Of a stretch of DNA of 64,000 nt, positions 44,172 to 55,189 are shown piece by piece (position 1 is the stretch's first letter; each line of letters begins with the position of its first letter). The position numbers and the translations under genes are program-made. The notes under the pieces were generated by a model that saw only the letters and a list, made by a program, of their open reading frames with translations, ran no database searches and had not been told where the DNA came from. Source of the stretch: Phaeodactylum tricornutum CCAP 1055/1 (taxonomy: Eukaryota; Bacillariophyta; Bacillariophyceae; Surirellales; Neidiaceae); contig NC_011690.1 of NCBI RefSeq assembly GCF_000150955.2, forward strand, positions 517,594 to 581,593, in the 5' to 3' direction.

Positions 44172-45562
44172 ATGCCTCGATTTGAAAATCCGTCCTCCTA
44201 CGCGACCGCCACTGTCCAAGTTCTTTTAGAAAAGGCACAAAAAATCCTGGAAAAGGAAATCCAAGCGTCAACACTCTTCGATCACAGTGACGATAGTGAA
44301 GGAGACGACCCGAATAGCTGCAAAAAAGGAGAAGCTACTATTCCGCTTTTTGACATCAATGAAGTCATTCTTGGTAGGGTCGTTGGTCGCGGCGGTTTTT
44401 GCGTGGTAAGAGAAATCACTGCCATCCGACTCGATGGTGCCAAGAAACAGTCCTATTCTACATGGCGATCGCGTCGCTTATTGCAATCAACATCGTCGTC
44501 CTTAAGCAAAACTTCCCGTACTCGCTCTCATAGCGATGCTGATATTGACGTATCCTCGCGCGAACGTCTAGCACGCAGGGTTTGGTCCAAGCAGGGCGGT
44601 ACATATGCCGTCAAGCATGTCGATCCCGAATTGTTACAGAACGATCGGGTGGCATTCCTTCGCGGTCATGTTGACCTCGCCCTCGAAGCCAAATTTCTCG
44701 CCTCTCTTCACCACCAGCATATTCTACAATTACGTGGTATGTGCAGCATACCTCCACACGAAACTCCAGGATACTTTATTATTATAGACGAATTACCCGA
44801 GATTCTGCCTAAGCGACTGAATTCCTGGATGCATCTGCATCGGACGACCAAAGGTATCACTGGAATGATGACAGGTGGACGACGCAAGGCTTCGAGCCTT
44901 TTGACGGAACGATTACTTGTGGCCTACGATATTGCCGAGGGCGTCGACTATTTACACAGCAAAGGCATAATCTACCGCGATTTGGTAAGTACGCAAGGGG
45001 ATTGCATTCTCGATTGATCACCAAACTTACGCTCTTTTGTATGGGCACATAGAAACCCGACAACATTGGTTTCGATTCAGAAGGTATTTTAAAGATATTC
45101 GATTTCGGGTTGGCGAAGGAGCTTCGGGAGGAAGAACGTAACGTGGACGGATTGTACAATATGACTGGCTTTACTGGGGCTGTGCGCTACATGGCTCCGG
45201 AGGTTGGCCTACGACAGCCCTATAATCTTAAAGCTGATATTTACAGCTGGTCCATGCTAATGTGGTATATGATGGCCCTTGAACCGCCGATGGGGTTCTA
45301 TTCCCCCTCCATGTTTATTGATAGAGTATTCCAGAAAGGCTATCGCCCTGCCGTCAAAGAGAAGTGGCCGGAAGGGCTCAAGCAATTGATGAAAGACGCA
45401 TGGTCCGACGACACGGAGGAGCGGCCTTCTTTTCAAGAAATTATGACCGTGCTGACAAACGAGGTTGCTCGAGTCGACCCTCAAGTTGCTTCTTTTATGG
45501 GAGACTCATCCGAAATGAGCCAAATACCTGCCAAACCTCCGCTTGAAGTTAAGCTAGCTTGA
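44172..45562 (+). CDS. Protein kinase (Ser/Thr, TKL-like)
   Basis: Exons 44172-44984 and 45053-45562 (donor GTAAGT, acceptor ATAG, phase 0 between YRDL and KPDN), 440 aa. Kinase landmarks: Gly loop GRVVGRGGFCVV (about 76), an unusually long insert before the ATP-site lysine (GTYAVKHV), catalytic loop IIYRDLKPDNI (Y in place of the common H), FDFGLAK, and activation segment to GAVRYMAPEVG. The MAPE form and SADIYSW-like KADIYSWSMLMW block suit a TKL/LISK-type Ser/Thr kinase. The insert of about 70 residues is Ser/Arg-rich and holds SRTRSHSDAD. The C-terminus is short with no other domain. The substrate is unknown. The gene converges with the beta-helix gene 73 bases away. Confidence 0.88.
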
Positions 45563-45635
45563 CACGAAAGTGCTTAAAGTATTGAAAATGAAAATCGTCT
45601 AACATTGGAAGCGGCGTCTCGACTATTACTTTCGA

Positions 45636-46885
45636 CTAACTCAGCGAAAGTGGAATAAGATTTATCCCGTCCATTTCACATCGTAGGAAATTCAAGGTTA
45701 CAACCGAATTCACGTCAGAAATGCTGGCTCGATCACTTGCCGCCCCTTTCTGCCCAACCCACAAGCAATCTTCAAACGAAACTTCCGCTCCATCTCCATA
45801 AAACGATATACTGGATCCTTTTGCACGCCTGAATGTTACTCCACGTATCAGCGCGTTTTTGGCCTGTGGTCCGAATAGAAAGTGCCCAGTCCCACCAGCG
45901 GCGTCCATGGTACAATCGTCACATTCCAAAACAATGTTCTCGGCATTAACATAGATAGGCTCGTTTCGGGGCCCGTAGTAGTAGTGCTTTTTCGGGGGCG
46001 TGAGCTTGGCCTTGGGGCAAATTGCCAAACGTATCTCAGGCTCAAAATACAGCGAATCATCCTCGAACACCCCATCAAAGTCGTCATCCATCCACGCAAA
46101 ATATTCAGTCCAGTGCAAAAATCTTCTAGCAGAGTATGTATTAGCTTCTTGAACTGCATCTCGCAATGTCGACCAACTATCAAACCCGGCTGTTCGACCG
46201 TCAGAGCACATCTTTGGTCTAACCTGAGGCTTCCAGTCCAATTCGTAGGGAGATAACTTCATTGCAGCTTTTTTGTTCCATCGTCCGTTTATCTCTGTGT
46301 CGTTTAATGACTGCTCGTCTACAACCATTAGAACGCTGTGCCACCCCGTTGGGCTTTTCGTTACGACCCGTTCCAACCCTATCCCATCGGCACTATGAGG
46401 ATTCTTCCGTGAGGCAATATTGCTAAAAGACATCTTCGGGTCCACCATAGTGACTCGCAGATGGGGCCCCATACTTCGTTCTCGAGCTGCGATTCTTGAG
46501 AACGACGGTGTTTGCGCAGTCTCCATGAAGTGAATCGAAATAGAAATGCCAGCCGATGCACCAACGAACGCAGACAGCACCGCAACAACTCCAATGAAGC
46601 AGGCGGTCCAGACCAATTCTTTCCTGCACCGGAGGAAAGAGGATGAGAAATAAAAAGCTACATCGATATTTGCATACCGAAATTCAATGATCTGAGAACG
46701 CACCAGGAGACGGAAAATGCGTCCCGATCAAATTGAAGCAAGGCCGAGTCGGGCATGTCAACTTGACCGCCATCGAGTCCTAACGCCGAAGCAGCGCTGC
46801 GATCGCTATTGCTAGGCAACGAGCTATTGCTTGATGGCGTTCTTTTATGCGAAGGCCGTTGCTGCCTTCTTGTGGCACTTTTCAT
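45636..46885 (-). CDS. Membrane-anchored protein with a beta-helix (pectin-lyase-like) end
   Basis: Exons 46885-46704 and 46623-45636 (donor GTGCGT, acceptor GCAG), 389 aa. The short Ser-rich, basic N-terminus lies before one hydrophobic span (VWTACFIGVVAVLSAFVGAS, about 65-84), so a type II membrane protein is likely. The outer part has a DDDFDGVFEDD segment resembling a calcium loop. The last 120 residues show the short-strand rhythm of a right-handed parallel beta helix: ENIVLECDDCTMDAAGG, NALIRGVTFRRAKG, AEVSFEDCLWVG, VVTLNFLRCEMDG. No pectin-lyase active-site residues can be pointed to. It may be a cell-surface or Golgi polysaccharide-related protein; that is inference. Confidence 0.7.
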
Positions 46886-48015
46886 CTTTAGTTACGATCC
46901 CTTGGTGAATCAAAGCAAGGCATGTCTAAATGACATCAGTGCTGCCTCATTTTGGTAAATGGTTGTAGGCAGGCTCTGCCTTTAATGCCGTGTTTTGTAC
47001 CCAAACAGCGCATTGAACCGCATTAACTGTAAAGGTTTTGAACTCACCGCATTCAAAGTACTAAATGTAACTCTTTTTTATCGTGGTTCACGTAGAGTCA
47101 GTAGAAAATTTACGCTTAACTCTAATCCAAGAGACTGCTCAAGTAAAATACTACTCTGTCCGGGGCAGTACCCTGTGCTCCGTCTCTAGCAAGAAGAGCT
47201 TGAGAAAGCTTTGACATCTCAAACGCCAATGTAATAATGATGTATCAGACAAGTCATGAGCTTGAGTAAGGGTTAAAGGTCAATGCACCTTCTTCTAGCA
47301 GCTCTCGTGTGACCACTGTTTGTTGCGAAATCTATGTTGTGTTCGGACGTGAACAGTCAGTCGGAGACAAGAGGGCTATGACTATTAAGGTCAAGCAATT
47401 CTCGAATTTTGGTGCGGATGGTTACAGGCGTCACCTTCAGCTGCAGCGTGCAGAACATGTTTGGTGAAGCAGAGAAAGAAGCCTTTTTCTCGAAGGTCAA
47501 CATGCGTTTATCCGACACCATGAATGCCCATATGAAATTTGAACAACCACTTTGTTTTCATTATAACTTGTGAATTGTCAAAGTCGTTATTAGCAACCTT
47601 CTTTTCCACCCTGATGACGTTGCTGGATTGGTGATCTTCCTAGCTAGGGCTCAAAGATGAGTTAATCATACGTTACTGTTAATCGATATGTAGGTCCATA
47701 TTTACCGTACATTTGATATAGGACGTGATGACAGGTAACACAAGTTTAAATTATAGGTGCTGTGACAACTACTTCCTATGTCACACCACTAGATCCACTG
47801 CCACTGGATTTGTTCAAAGGGATCCACGGGTGGATATCTTTTCATCGACACCTCACAAACTGAAAGAAATAAGACCTCAACCAGGTGTATAATTGAGCAT
47901 TGGACTTTTGTTTACAGTAAGGAGCACCAAGAGCTATCCGAAACCTAATGCTTTCACAATCAGTAAGCACAATCACCAAGGATTCTCTCAATGATGACTA
48001 ACTGTAAGTATACTT
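46886..48015. other. Intergenic, no gene seen
   Basis: About 1.1 kb, somewhat AT-rich, between two leftward genes. No open frame, tRNA or repeat of note recognised. Confidence 0.6.
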
Positions 48016-49853
48016 TTAAGCACATGTATAAGCTTCTGGCGCAAACGACTTCGTCATACTGTGCGGAATGGCGGCGCCGGACTGAGAGTTTGTCACGGAA
48101 GTAATTTCCATAGGGCACAGCAACGTTTCGGAACGAAAGCCAACTTGGACGGGAAAGAAAGCATCGGGATCAGAGCCAGGGATGCTAAATTCCATAGACG
48201 CTGTCGCGTTGGTGTTGGCGTCTACTTGATCAAAATGCCAGCACATCATGCCCGCGCGAGAGTCATGCTTAAAGACACCGTCAATCGACTCGACGACCGG
48301 TGCATCCGTTGTCCCCAGCGGCAGCAGTATGTTTACATCCTGCAACACAAGGTCCTTTCGAGTTAATTCCATTTCAATGTTGACATTGATCGAGCCACCT
48401 TCATCTTCCGGCCAGCAGTTAATGGACAAAGGTGCCACATCATCGCCAGCATAGGACCAACGTAGAATGCCAACTCCACGGCTGAGTGGAAATCCTTTGC
48501 CTCCCTTGAGTGTCAACGTTCCTGACGTTTCGTAAGCTTTTTTGTCCACCTTTGGATGCGTGGCATAGGAAAACTGGGCTGGTAGTTGTGCTTTGTTTAC
48601 GTTGACTAGAGCTAGGGCGCCAGCATCAGTATTGGCGGTCAACGTAAGCGTTCCTTTGACTTCAGCGGATTCTACGGCGCCTTCGCGATTCATTTGCACG
48701 GTAACCTTTTCCTCCATGACAAGTGTAAGAGGAGTGGAGGGGGTTGCTGTCTGTTTTGGTGGTGCCGAACTTAAACCAAACGCATTACCGCCGGCAGCAC
48801 CCGTACCGCCAAACAGGTTGTCTTCCGCAGCCATGGCGGCCATGACATCTTTCTTCATTCCATTGCCGCCAAGTCCGAGACCGCCTCCCGCTGCACCACC
48901 TCCCAGCTTCATACCCGATTTTGCCAGAACCTTGGGTGGTTCCGGAATGGCTGGGGCGGGAGTATGATAGGGAGAATAACCCGGTTGAGATTGCTGCATC
49001 CCGGAATTGAAGGCATCCATCATTCCACCACCACCCGGGTTGCCGCCCCCACCAAATCCTTCCATACCTCCCATGGGCACACCGACCCCAGTACCACCTT
49101 GCATCATGTTGTTGCGCAACTGCGCCATTTGACGCTCTTTGATAGTCTTGGCTTGGCGCTGCATCTCTGCCTTGGCTTGGTCTTCTTTGGATTGCTTGAG
49201 CGCGAGATGTATCTTTTCTTCGTGACTGTCCATGAGTAGATTGGTTCGAATGGAGGACAGCGAGGCGTCTTCCTTGTATCCTCCCGACGTCAGGACTTCG
49301 TCAAAGGCAAAGATCAAATCAAAAGCGTTCTCGTGGATCGCGTGTTCCTGGAGTCCTCCGCAAATGTCGGGAACGACCTTGGCGAGCAAACGCAAGGTCC
49401 CTAGATCCTGCACAATGTTGGAAGTCTTTGTGGTGATCATTAACAGATACATTTGATTCTCGAGTGGCTGATACACATAACGCACGGAGTCTGTTTCGAC
49501 GTAGGTATGATTCTGCGAAGTGTGACCTACGAGCTTGGGAAAGGCGGCTAGTAAGCCTTCCACTCGCAAGCGGTTCATTTCCACGAACTGACGCGAAACA
49601 AGCGCTTTGCCCTGTCTCGTGCAGACGGAGGCAGAAAGGACAACCTAAACATGACAAAATACAAAATCACGAGGAACACGTGCGTCAGTATACGTGAGGA
49701 TAAACATTGATTCGGGAGAAAAGGCCTTTCTCCCGACATGGATAATCAAAAAGAACCGTGCGGGGACTGTGCTGCATAGTCAGCGGTCTTTCGCGAGTAC
49801 CCAAATGACTGCAATCGGCAGCGGTCGAGTTCGAGTCTCTGCAGACGCACCAT
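48016..49853 (-). CDS. ARCN1: Delta-COP (archain), coatomer subunit
   Basis: Delta subunit of the COPI coat that retrieves cargo from Golgi to ER. The coding part is the ATG alone (49853-49851), a 206-base intron (49850-49645, donor GTGCGT, acceptor TTAG) and a long second exon 49644-48016; 543 aa, in the family's range. Blocks: VVLSASVCTRQGKALVSRQF (longin-like start), RVEGLLAAFPKL, VETDSVRYVYQPLENQMYLL, FDLIFAFDEVLTSGGY, MDSHEEKIH with a coiled coil, a Gly/Met/Pro-rich link, then the mu-homology domain (VTVQMNREGAVESAEVKGTL, GILRWSYAGDD near the end). The single-codon first exon is chosen because no other ATG gives frame, and M then joins VVLSA as in homologs. Confidence 0.92.
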
Positions 49854-50526
49854 GATTCCGATAAAGAAGAAGACGGGTGAGACTCTGTTGGAAAGCCAAA
49901 AGGACGTTTTGTTCGATAACGTGCTTGGACGAGTGGGGTCACGGCAATGCCTATTCGACACGCAGGGGAGAATTGTCTCTTTCGTTGCACGGCTCAATTT
50001 CACAGGGTTGTCGTCGAGCGGCGGCTACGGTGTCCGAACAGGAAAGCAGTGTTTACAATTAACTGTTAGTGCGAGTGCGTCGATTCTGCTTACAGCTAGT
50101 AGGAACTCGCGTAAAGGCAAGTCAAGTCAGTATTACCGTCCGACGCCATAACCAGATTGTACTCCCACATCTACTTTGGTCTAGATTTTTAATCAATAAC
50201 TCTCTTAACAACATAAGATAGATTCAAGTGATGGAGATTTCGCCGCAGTAGTACGTACACCTATTGGTGCAAAGATAATCGAATCCAAGAAATGGTAGCT
50301 CGATAAGGAGATTATGGATTCTAGCTAGCTCTAATTGTAAAGCTAATTGGAAGTACTGGGATTCACACGAAGTCACACGAGGTCAACCACAGGTTAGCAA
50401 TACTCTAAGCGGTTTCTCCGAATGTACCAGGTAAGCGTGACAATGTTCGAGGAATGGGTTCTGCCTCTACTTATGATGTTACAGTTATTCTTCCAACCGA
50501 TGAAAGGTGACATCCTTATAGAGAGA
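49854..50526. other. Intergenic, 5' flank of delta-COP
   Basis: Upstream of delta-COP and downstream of the leftward oxidoreductase gene. No gene seen on either strand. Confidence 0.55.
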
Positions 50527-51867
50527 CTATTTCTTTATCAACGCGGCTGCTGCCGCGGTAGGAATATTCCAAGGAGTAGCAAAACGAGTAGGATTGAAAA
50601 CTTCCATATTAACGTTTGGTATCGACGAGCCGTTCACTATCAGATTGGCCATGGCTTCGCCAGTAGCAGGTCCTAAAAGAATACCCCAGCATCCGTGGCC
50701 AGCCGCCACGTAACACCCCAACTGCTCCGGGATCCGGCCCATCACTGGAATACCGTCAATTGACGTAGGAAGATAACATGCTTGTCCCAAAACTGGCTCC
50801 TGCGACAACACGCCATCACCAGTACCAGAAATTCCAGACGCGTCACGTACTGACTCCAGAATGGTCTGCAGCTTGTCCTCACGGATCGACTCCTCGCCCG
50901 GTTGTTCGTCCACAACGACAGCTGCTTCTGGAAAACCGGTGCAATACGCGGTTTGATCAGGTCGCACGTATACTTCGGGATCTCCACAGCCACTGAAAAA
51001 GACGCACTGCGAAAGGACCCTGCTGGTAGGAATAACTACAGAATGATACTTTACTCCTTGCATCATACTGGGGGCTGTCCACGGACCACAGGCGAACAGT
51101 AGCGCGTCGCATTCCAGCAAACTACCGTCGCCAAGCTTGGCACCTTGCAAACGCCCAGATTCATCGTCATGTACGGCACCGATCACACTCCCTTGACGAA
51201 GTGAATTTCCACCCACCTGTTTCTTTGCAGCCTTCCAAAGCTCCTCGCACAATCGTTTCGGATGCACTTGGGCAATTGTAGACTCGTCGCCCAGTGGTTG
51301 CATTCCTCGAACAGTGTTTTGCGCTAAGTCGTCATGCTGAGCCCATTCCACCGTCGAAAGTTTTTTACCGTTCGGACGCCGCGATGAAAACGGATCGACG
51401 CTGACTGCCGCACAAGTCAATCGCCGGTACTGAATTGTATTGGCTCCTAGTTCGTCAGCAAGCTGCTGGTGCAGGTCGAACGATCGGCGTGTTAAGGCCT
51501 CAGTTGGACTGTTGTCGTTCCAGTCTTTGGCTAGAAACCCTCCAGCTTTTCCAGACGCGGCAGGAGCAATGGAACCCGTGGGATCAACTAACGTAACCCG
51601 TACATCGTAACGCATGGCCAAAAAATACGCAGTTGTCGTGCCCACAATCCCAGCCCCTGCGATCACAACATGATCCACTTTAGAATCGACCGAAGCAGAC
51701 ATTAACAACTTTGGCTGACTGTGAAACGAAGAGCGCCCAAACTGTCGGGATGGAGCGACGAAGGCAAAAACGATAGGAAACAAATTGAACACGTTGGGGA
51801 CAAAGGTGGCGTAAATAGCAAAAACACGACGGACAATGAAATTGTGATGGTTGTGCCTGTTGGTCAT
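50527..51867 (-). CDS. DAO-type FAD-dependent oxidoreductase with a leader
   Basis: 446 aa in one exon, ATG at 51867. FAD fold at about residues 66-95 (HVVIAGAGIVGTTTAYFLA), then the DAO-family block PAASGKAGGFLAKDW and the C-terminal FAD contact YVAAGHGCWGILLGPATGEA. Members oxidise amines or amino acids with O2; the layout resembles the TDA3/FOXRED-like branch rather than true D-amino-acid oxidase, but the substrate is not readable. The first 60 residues hold a basic start, a hydrophobic stretch (FVPNVFNLFPIVFAFVAP) and Ser/Arg-rich sequence; FAFVAP resembles the diatom plastid motif, so plastid import is possible. Confidence 0.85.
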   Translation of the reverse strand: MTNRHNHHNFIVRRVFAIYATFVPNVFNLFPIVFAFVAPSRQFGRSSFHSQPKLLMSASVDSKVDHVVIAGAGIVGTTTAYFLAMRYDVRVTLVDPTGSIAPAASGKAGGFLAKDWNDNSPTEALTRRSFDLHQQLADELGANTIQYRRLTCAAVSVDPFSSRRPNGKKLSTVEWAQHDDLAQNTVRGMQPLGDESTIAQVHPKRLCEELWKAAKKQVGGNSLRQGSVIGAVHDDESGRLQGAKLGDGSLLECDALLFACGPWTAPSMMQGVKYHSVVIPTSRVLSQCVFFSGCGDPEVYVRPDQTAYCTGFPEAAVVVDEQPGEESIREDKLQTILESVRDASGISGTGDGVLSQEPVLGQACYLPTSIDGIPVMGRIPEQLGCYVAAGHGCWGILLGPATGEAMANLIVNGSSIPNVNMEVFNPTRFATPWNIPTAAAAALIKK

Positions 51868-52376
51868 GGCGCTCCTTAAAATCTAGCTTTGTGCTTGGGA
51901 CTCGAATTCAACAGCTCGGAAGAAAAATTCGAAATCGACGGAAAATGATCGTTGAGGGTTTGCGACGGGAGCCAGATTCGTGATGTCAAATCCAAGGTGT
52001 CCATGCCTTATACACAAACTAACCCACACAAACTAACCCGCATCTGTCTTTCGAGCTACTCATTACCAGGTCATATATCGAAAAACTTACGTTTCCAAGA
52101 GGAGTCGACACACGAGCCTGCCTAAAGACATTGTAATCATGTGGTGTTGATAATATACAACTATCTGACACCTTGAGTTTGAATGATAGTTCCTTAGATT
52201 TTGGCCCTCTACGAGAACAGAATTTCATTCCAACATTGGCCTCAGGTCGCTTTTCACAATCTCCATCACATTTGGACTAGCAGGGGAAGAACTTTACATT
52301 CAAAAGACTAGCTTCTACAGTTGGCTTTATATGTGGCCGTCCGGTCAAAATACTGATAGCAAGATCTTTGATACCT
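51868..52376. other. Intergenic, no gene seen
   Basis: 3' flank of the kinesin gene and 5' flank of the oxidoreductase. AT-rich; nothing coding recognised. Confidence 0.5.
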
Positions 52377-54617
52377 TTAATACTGTGCCAGCGAACCCAC
52401 CTTTTTAGAAAGTGCCTGCTCCTTCTCTAAAGCATCGCTGAACACCAAAAGCTTTTCCTGCAGAGACAAAATCATTGTTTCTTTTCTTTCTACAACGCTT
52501 TCGAGTGCGCAAATGCTGTCGTGTTTGCACATAAAAATGGGTGAGGCTTGGCTTTCCCGTCTTGCATGAGGCAGCGATCCAGAAACAACTTACTACTCCT
52601 CGATGGCTTCATTGTCGACTCCGTCCCTTTGCACCTCCTGTAAAAGTTTTCCTTCTTCCGTGAGCAATTCAGCATTCTCCTGAATATTTCTAAACGTGAG
52701 GGTAGAAAATGCATCAGGACGGCTGAATCATTGCAAACCCTGAGACGGCTTCAAAAAGCAGCCTCTTACCTCATGTGCATACTCAAGATTGCTTCTTCTT
52801 GTTCAAATAAACCTTGCACAGTGCGTCGCAGCTCGGTCTCCTCCTGTGTCGCACCTGAGACGGCGTCTAAATCATCCGACGGGCTACGACGTACTAATAC
52901 TTCCTTACGAAGCATTGTATTCGTCCCTGACCTCGGTGTAAATCGGGTTGCACTCCCTTCAACCACTGCTGTCTTTTCATCTATACCCAGACTGTTTGGA
53001 AGTTGATCCGATGCTGTAGATGACGTGTCTGCACTCCGAGGCGACACTTTCCGTCGCATCGGACTCTTGGCAATATCACCAGCTTTGGTGCCGGCGCGTT
53101 GCTCTTTGATCCTGCCAGCGTATCGTAGCGTGTTCAAAGAATGATCCGTCGCGGATGCTCCTGGAGAGACTGTTGCAATCATGGTGGTCATGGCGGCAGG
53201 TGAGGTGAAACAATCTTTGAGAATCAAAGTCAATTTCGAGGAACGATACGGGACGTGTTTAGCTCCGGACTTGTTTTTGTTATCCAAGGCACGAATGCAT
53301 TCCTTCAAAGCCAGTAACGACGTATTAATATCAGAACTTTCTGCTCGCCGCTGGGAATTATGAGATTTTGTATCAGTGCCGCGTTCACTTCCCGCCAAAT
53401 CAACCAAGGACAGTTTCCCCTGCAGTTTGTTTGTGCGCTTGTCACGCAACAGTATTTGACAAATAGCGTGCGATCGTGAGGACGTATCGTTGGCCTCCGT
53501 TGTATGAGTTGTCCGAAAGGAATTACCCGTGTTGACGATTTCGTGAAAGACTGCGACAGTATCGGCCTCCACTTCCTGAAGTCCTGTTACAACAATCTCC
53601 CCTTGGCCGTCTTCGAGAACTTTGAGTCGATTGCGATCATTCAGAAGGTCCTGCACAAACCCTCCGTACATTTCAAAAAAACTTAGCACGATCTTTGTGC
53701 TCTTCAAAGAACATCCACCAGCGTTTGCATGATCGGAAAGCTGCAGGTACAAGTCCTCACAAAGAATCGCTTGAATACCATTCATGGTATGCGTTTTCCC
53801 CGAGCCGGTTTGTCCGTAGGCGAACACCGTTGCCCGTCCCCCTTTCCCGCTGCAAACAAAGTCCAGCAATGGCATGGTGGTGTGTTTGTAAACGTCTTCG
53901 GTAGACGCCTCTTCACTGAAGGCGTGGTCGAAAGTGAATGACGTTTGATCGAGGTATTTTGTGATGCCGTCTACCCGTACTTTCGAGCTGTGTATCCAGA
54001 CGGCCGGATTGAGGCAAGTAACAGAGTCGTGATCGTTTCTGGCCCGCTCCTTTTCCGAAATGGGACGTTTACGTACACAGATGCAAATACGAGGATGCGC
54101 GTCGCAAGAATCGTGTGGCTCGATTTCTTGCGCGTGTTGCTGTCGCCAGCGTCGCACCATTCCAATGAAATCGACGTCGCCTGGATTTCCAGCGGCAATG
54201 TTTCGCTGTTCTTCCTGAGCGCGCTCTTTCTTGCGCTAACGACGGAGATAGAAAACCAGGTCTGGTGAGAGACAAATCGAAATGACAAGACAGGACCCGT
54301 GGGTCGTGTTGGTTGGTAAAGCAGGATACAGAAGATTCGCTGGTGACGCACCTCAACCATAGCCCTACGACGTTCTTCTCGTTCCGCTTCCATCCGCTCA
54401 ATCTTGAGACGAGTTTGATCTTTGGGGGGAACTACTGAGGACTAGCGAGAACAAAGAAGCGAATCAAATTGTGGTGAGTCGGTACGTATTGAAGGAATGT
54501 GTTTTTGAAAGTTAGCAATGTCAGGAACCTTGAGCCGCATCGGAACGCGAAGAAGTATTGGCGAGTATCGGCTACCATGACAACCATAACAACACGTACT
54601 CGGCGTCGATTACTCAT
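52377..54617 (-). CDS. Kinesin-13 type microtubule motor
   Basis: Five exons proposed: 54617-54596, 54434-54352, 54235-52770, 52689-52594, 52515-52377; 601 aa. Kinesin-13 members depolymerise microtubule ends. The neck helix (RMEAEREERRRAM, then GMVRRWRQQH) lies before the motor, as in kinesin-13. Motor marks: RICICVRKRPISEKE, KVRVDGITKYLD (the KVD-loop region), P-loop GQTGSGKTHTM, SSRSHA and LVDLAGSE. The long exon would end in a stop overlapping a GTAAGA donor; splicing there adds two small exons coding a coiled coil (ENAELLTEEGKLLQEV, ALESVVERKETM) in consistent phase. The first exon (MSNRRRV, donor GTGTTG) and last exons are less sure than the motor. Confidence 0.85.
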
Positions 54618-55189
54618 AGTATCCAAAAATGAAAGGCCGTGCACAAGCAAAAAGGGGGGAATTAGTCAATGTCAGTGTGCACCGGTGTCTCAGTCAAGAC
54701 AAATGCAATCAATATAGTCTTGTTGCATCATGGTTCATGGTTTCCAGAGAGCGGAATGCACAGCGCATCTACGGTAGGTAGGTACGGTATATACCTGGTA
54801 TACGGAACTCTTAACTGCAATGTAACAGTAACGGGCCCCAAACCCAACTCTGGGCTTTGGTCAGCGACTCGACCAAAACACCTTTGCACCCCTCCCCTAC
54901 TTATATACAGAGACATGAATGGACCAATCCCAAAGGTATGCTATGTCTCACTGTCAATTACTACGAATGTACCGGTTAGCTGGCTAGAGACAGTGGCAAA
55001 GAACACGCACGAAGGAATCGGAATTATGGGATGGATCACGATTGACTGTGAGCGCAACCGCGGAAACGGAACAACTTTTTGCCTCGTTCGACAACAACGG
55101 CACCGGCGACGCCAATCCATTCGGTGCAACTGGTCCATTGTAACCTGTGCTTTTACTAGACTGTAACTTGGACCAAACCACAAAAGACA
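54618..55189. other. Intergenic between divergent genes, no gene seen
   Basis: Shared 5' flank of the kinesin and UBA-UBX genes. A frame at 54669-55166 lacks recognisable content and lies upstream of the next start. Confidence 0.5.

Noticed and set aside
49713-49735. Inverted repeat CGGGAGAAA / TTTCTCCCG
   Set aside because: A lone 9-base hairpin inside the delta-COP intron without any element around it; likely chance.
49785-49853. A stretch with a GAGTTCGAGTCTC T-arm look followed by GCACC, like a tRNA 3' end
   Set aside because: No matching 5' acceptor strand or D arm lies at the needed distance, and the segment is explained as the delta-COP start and donor on the other strand.
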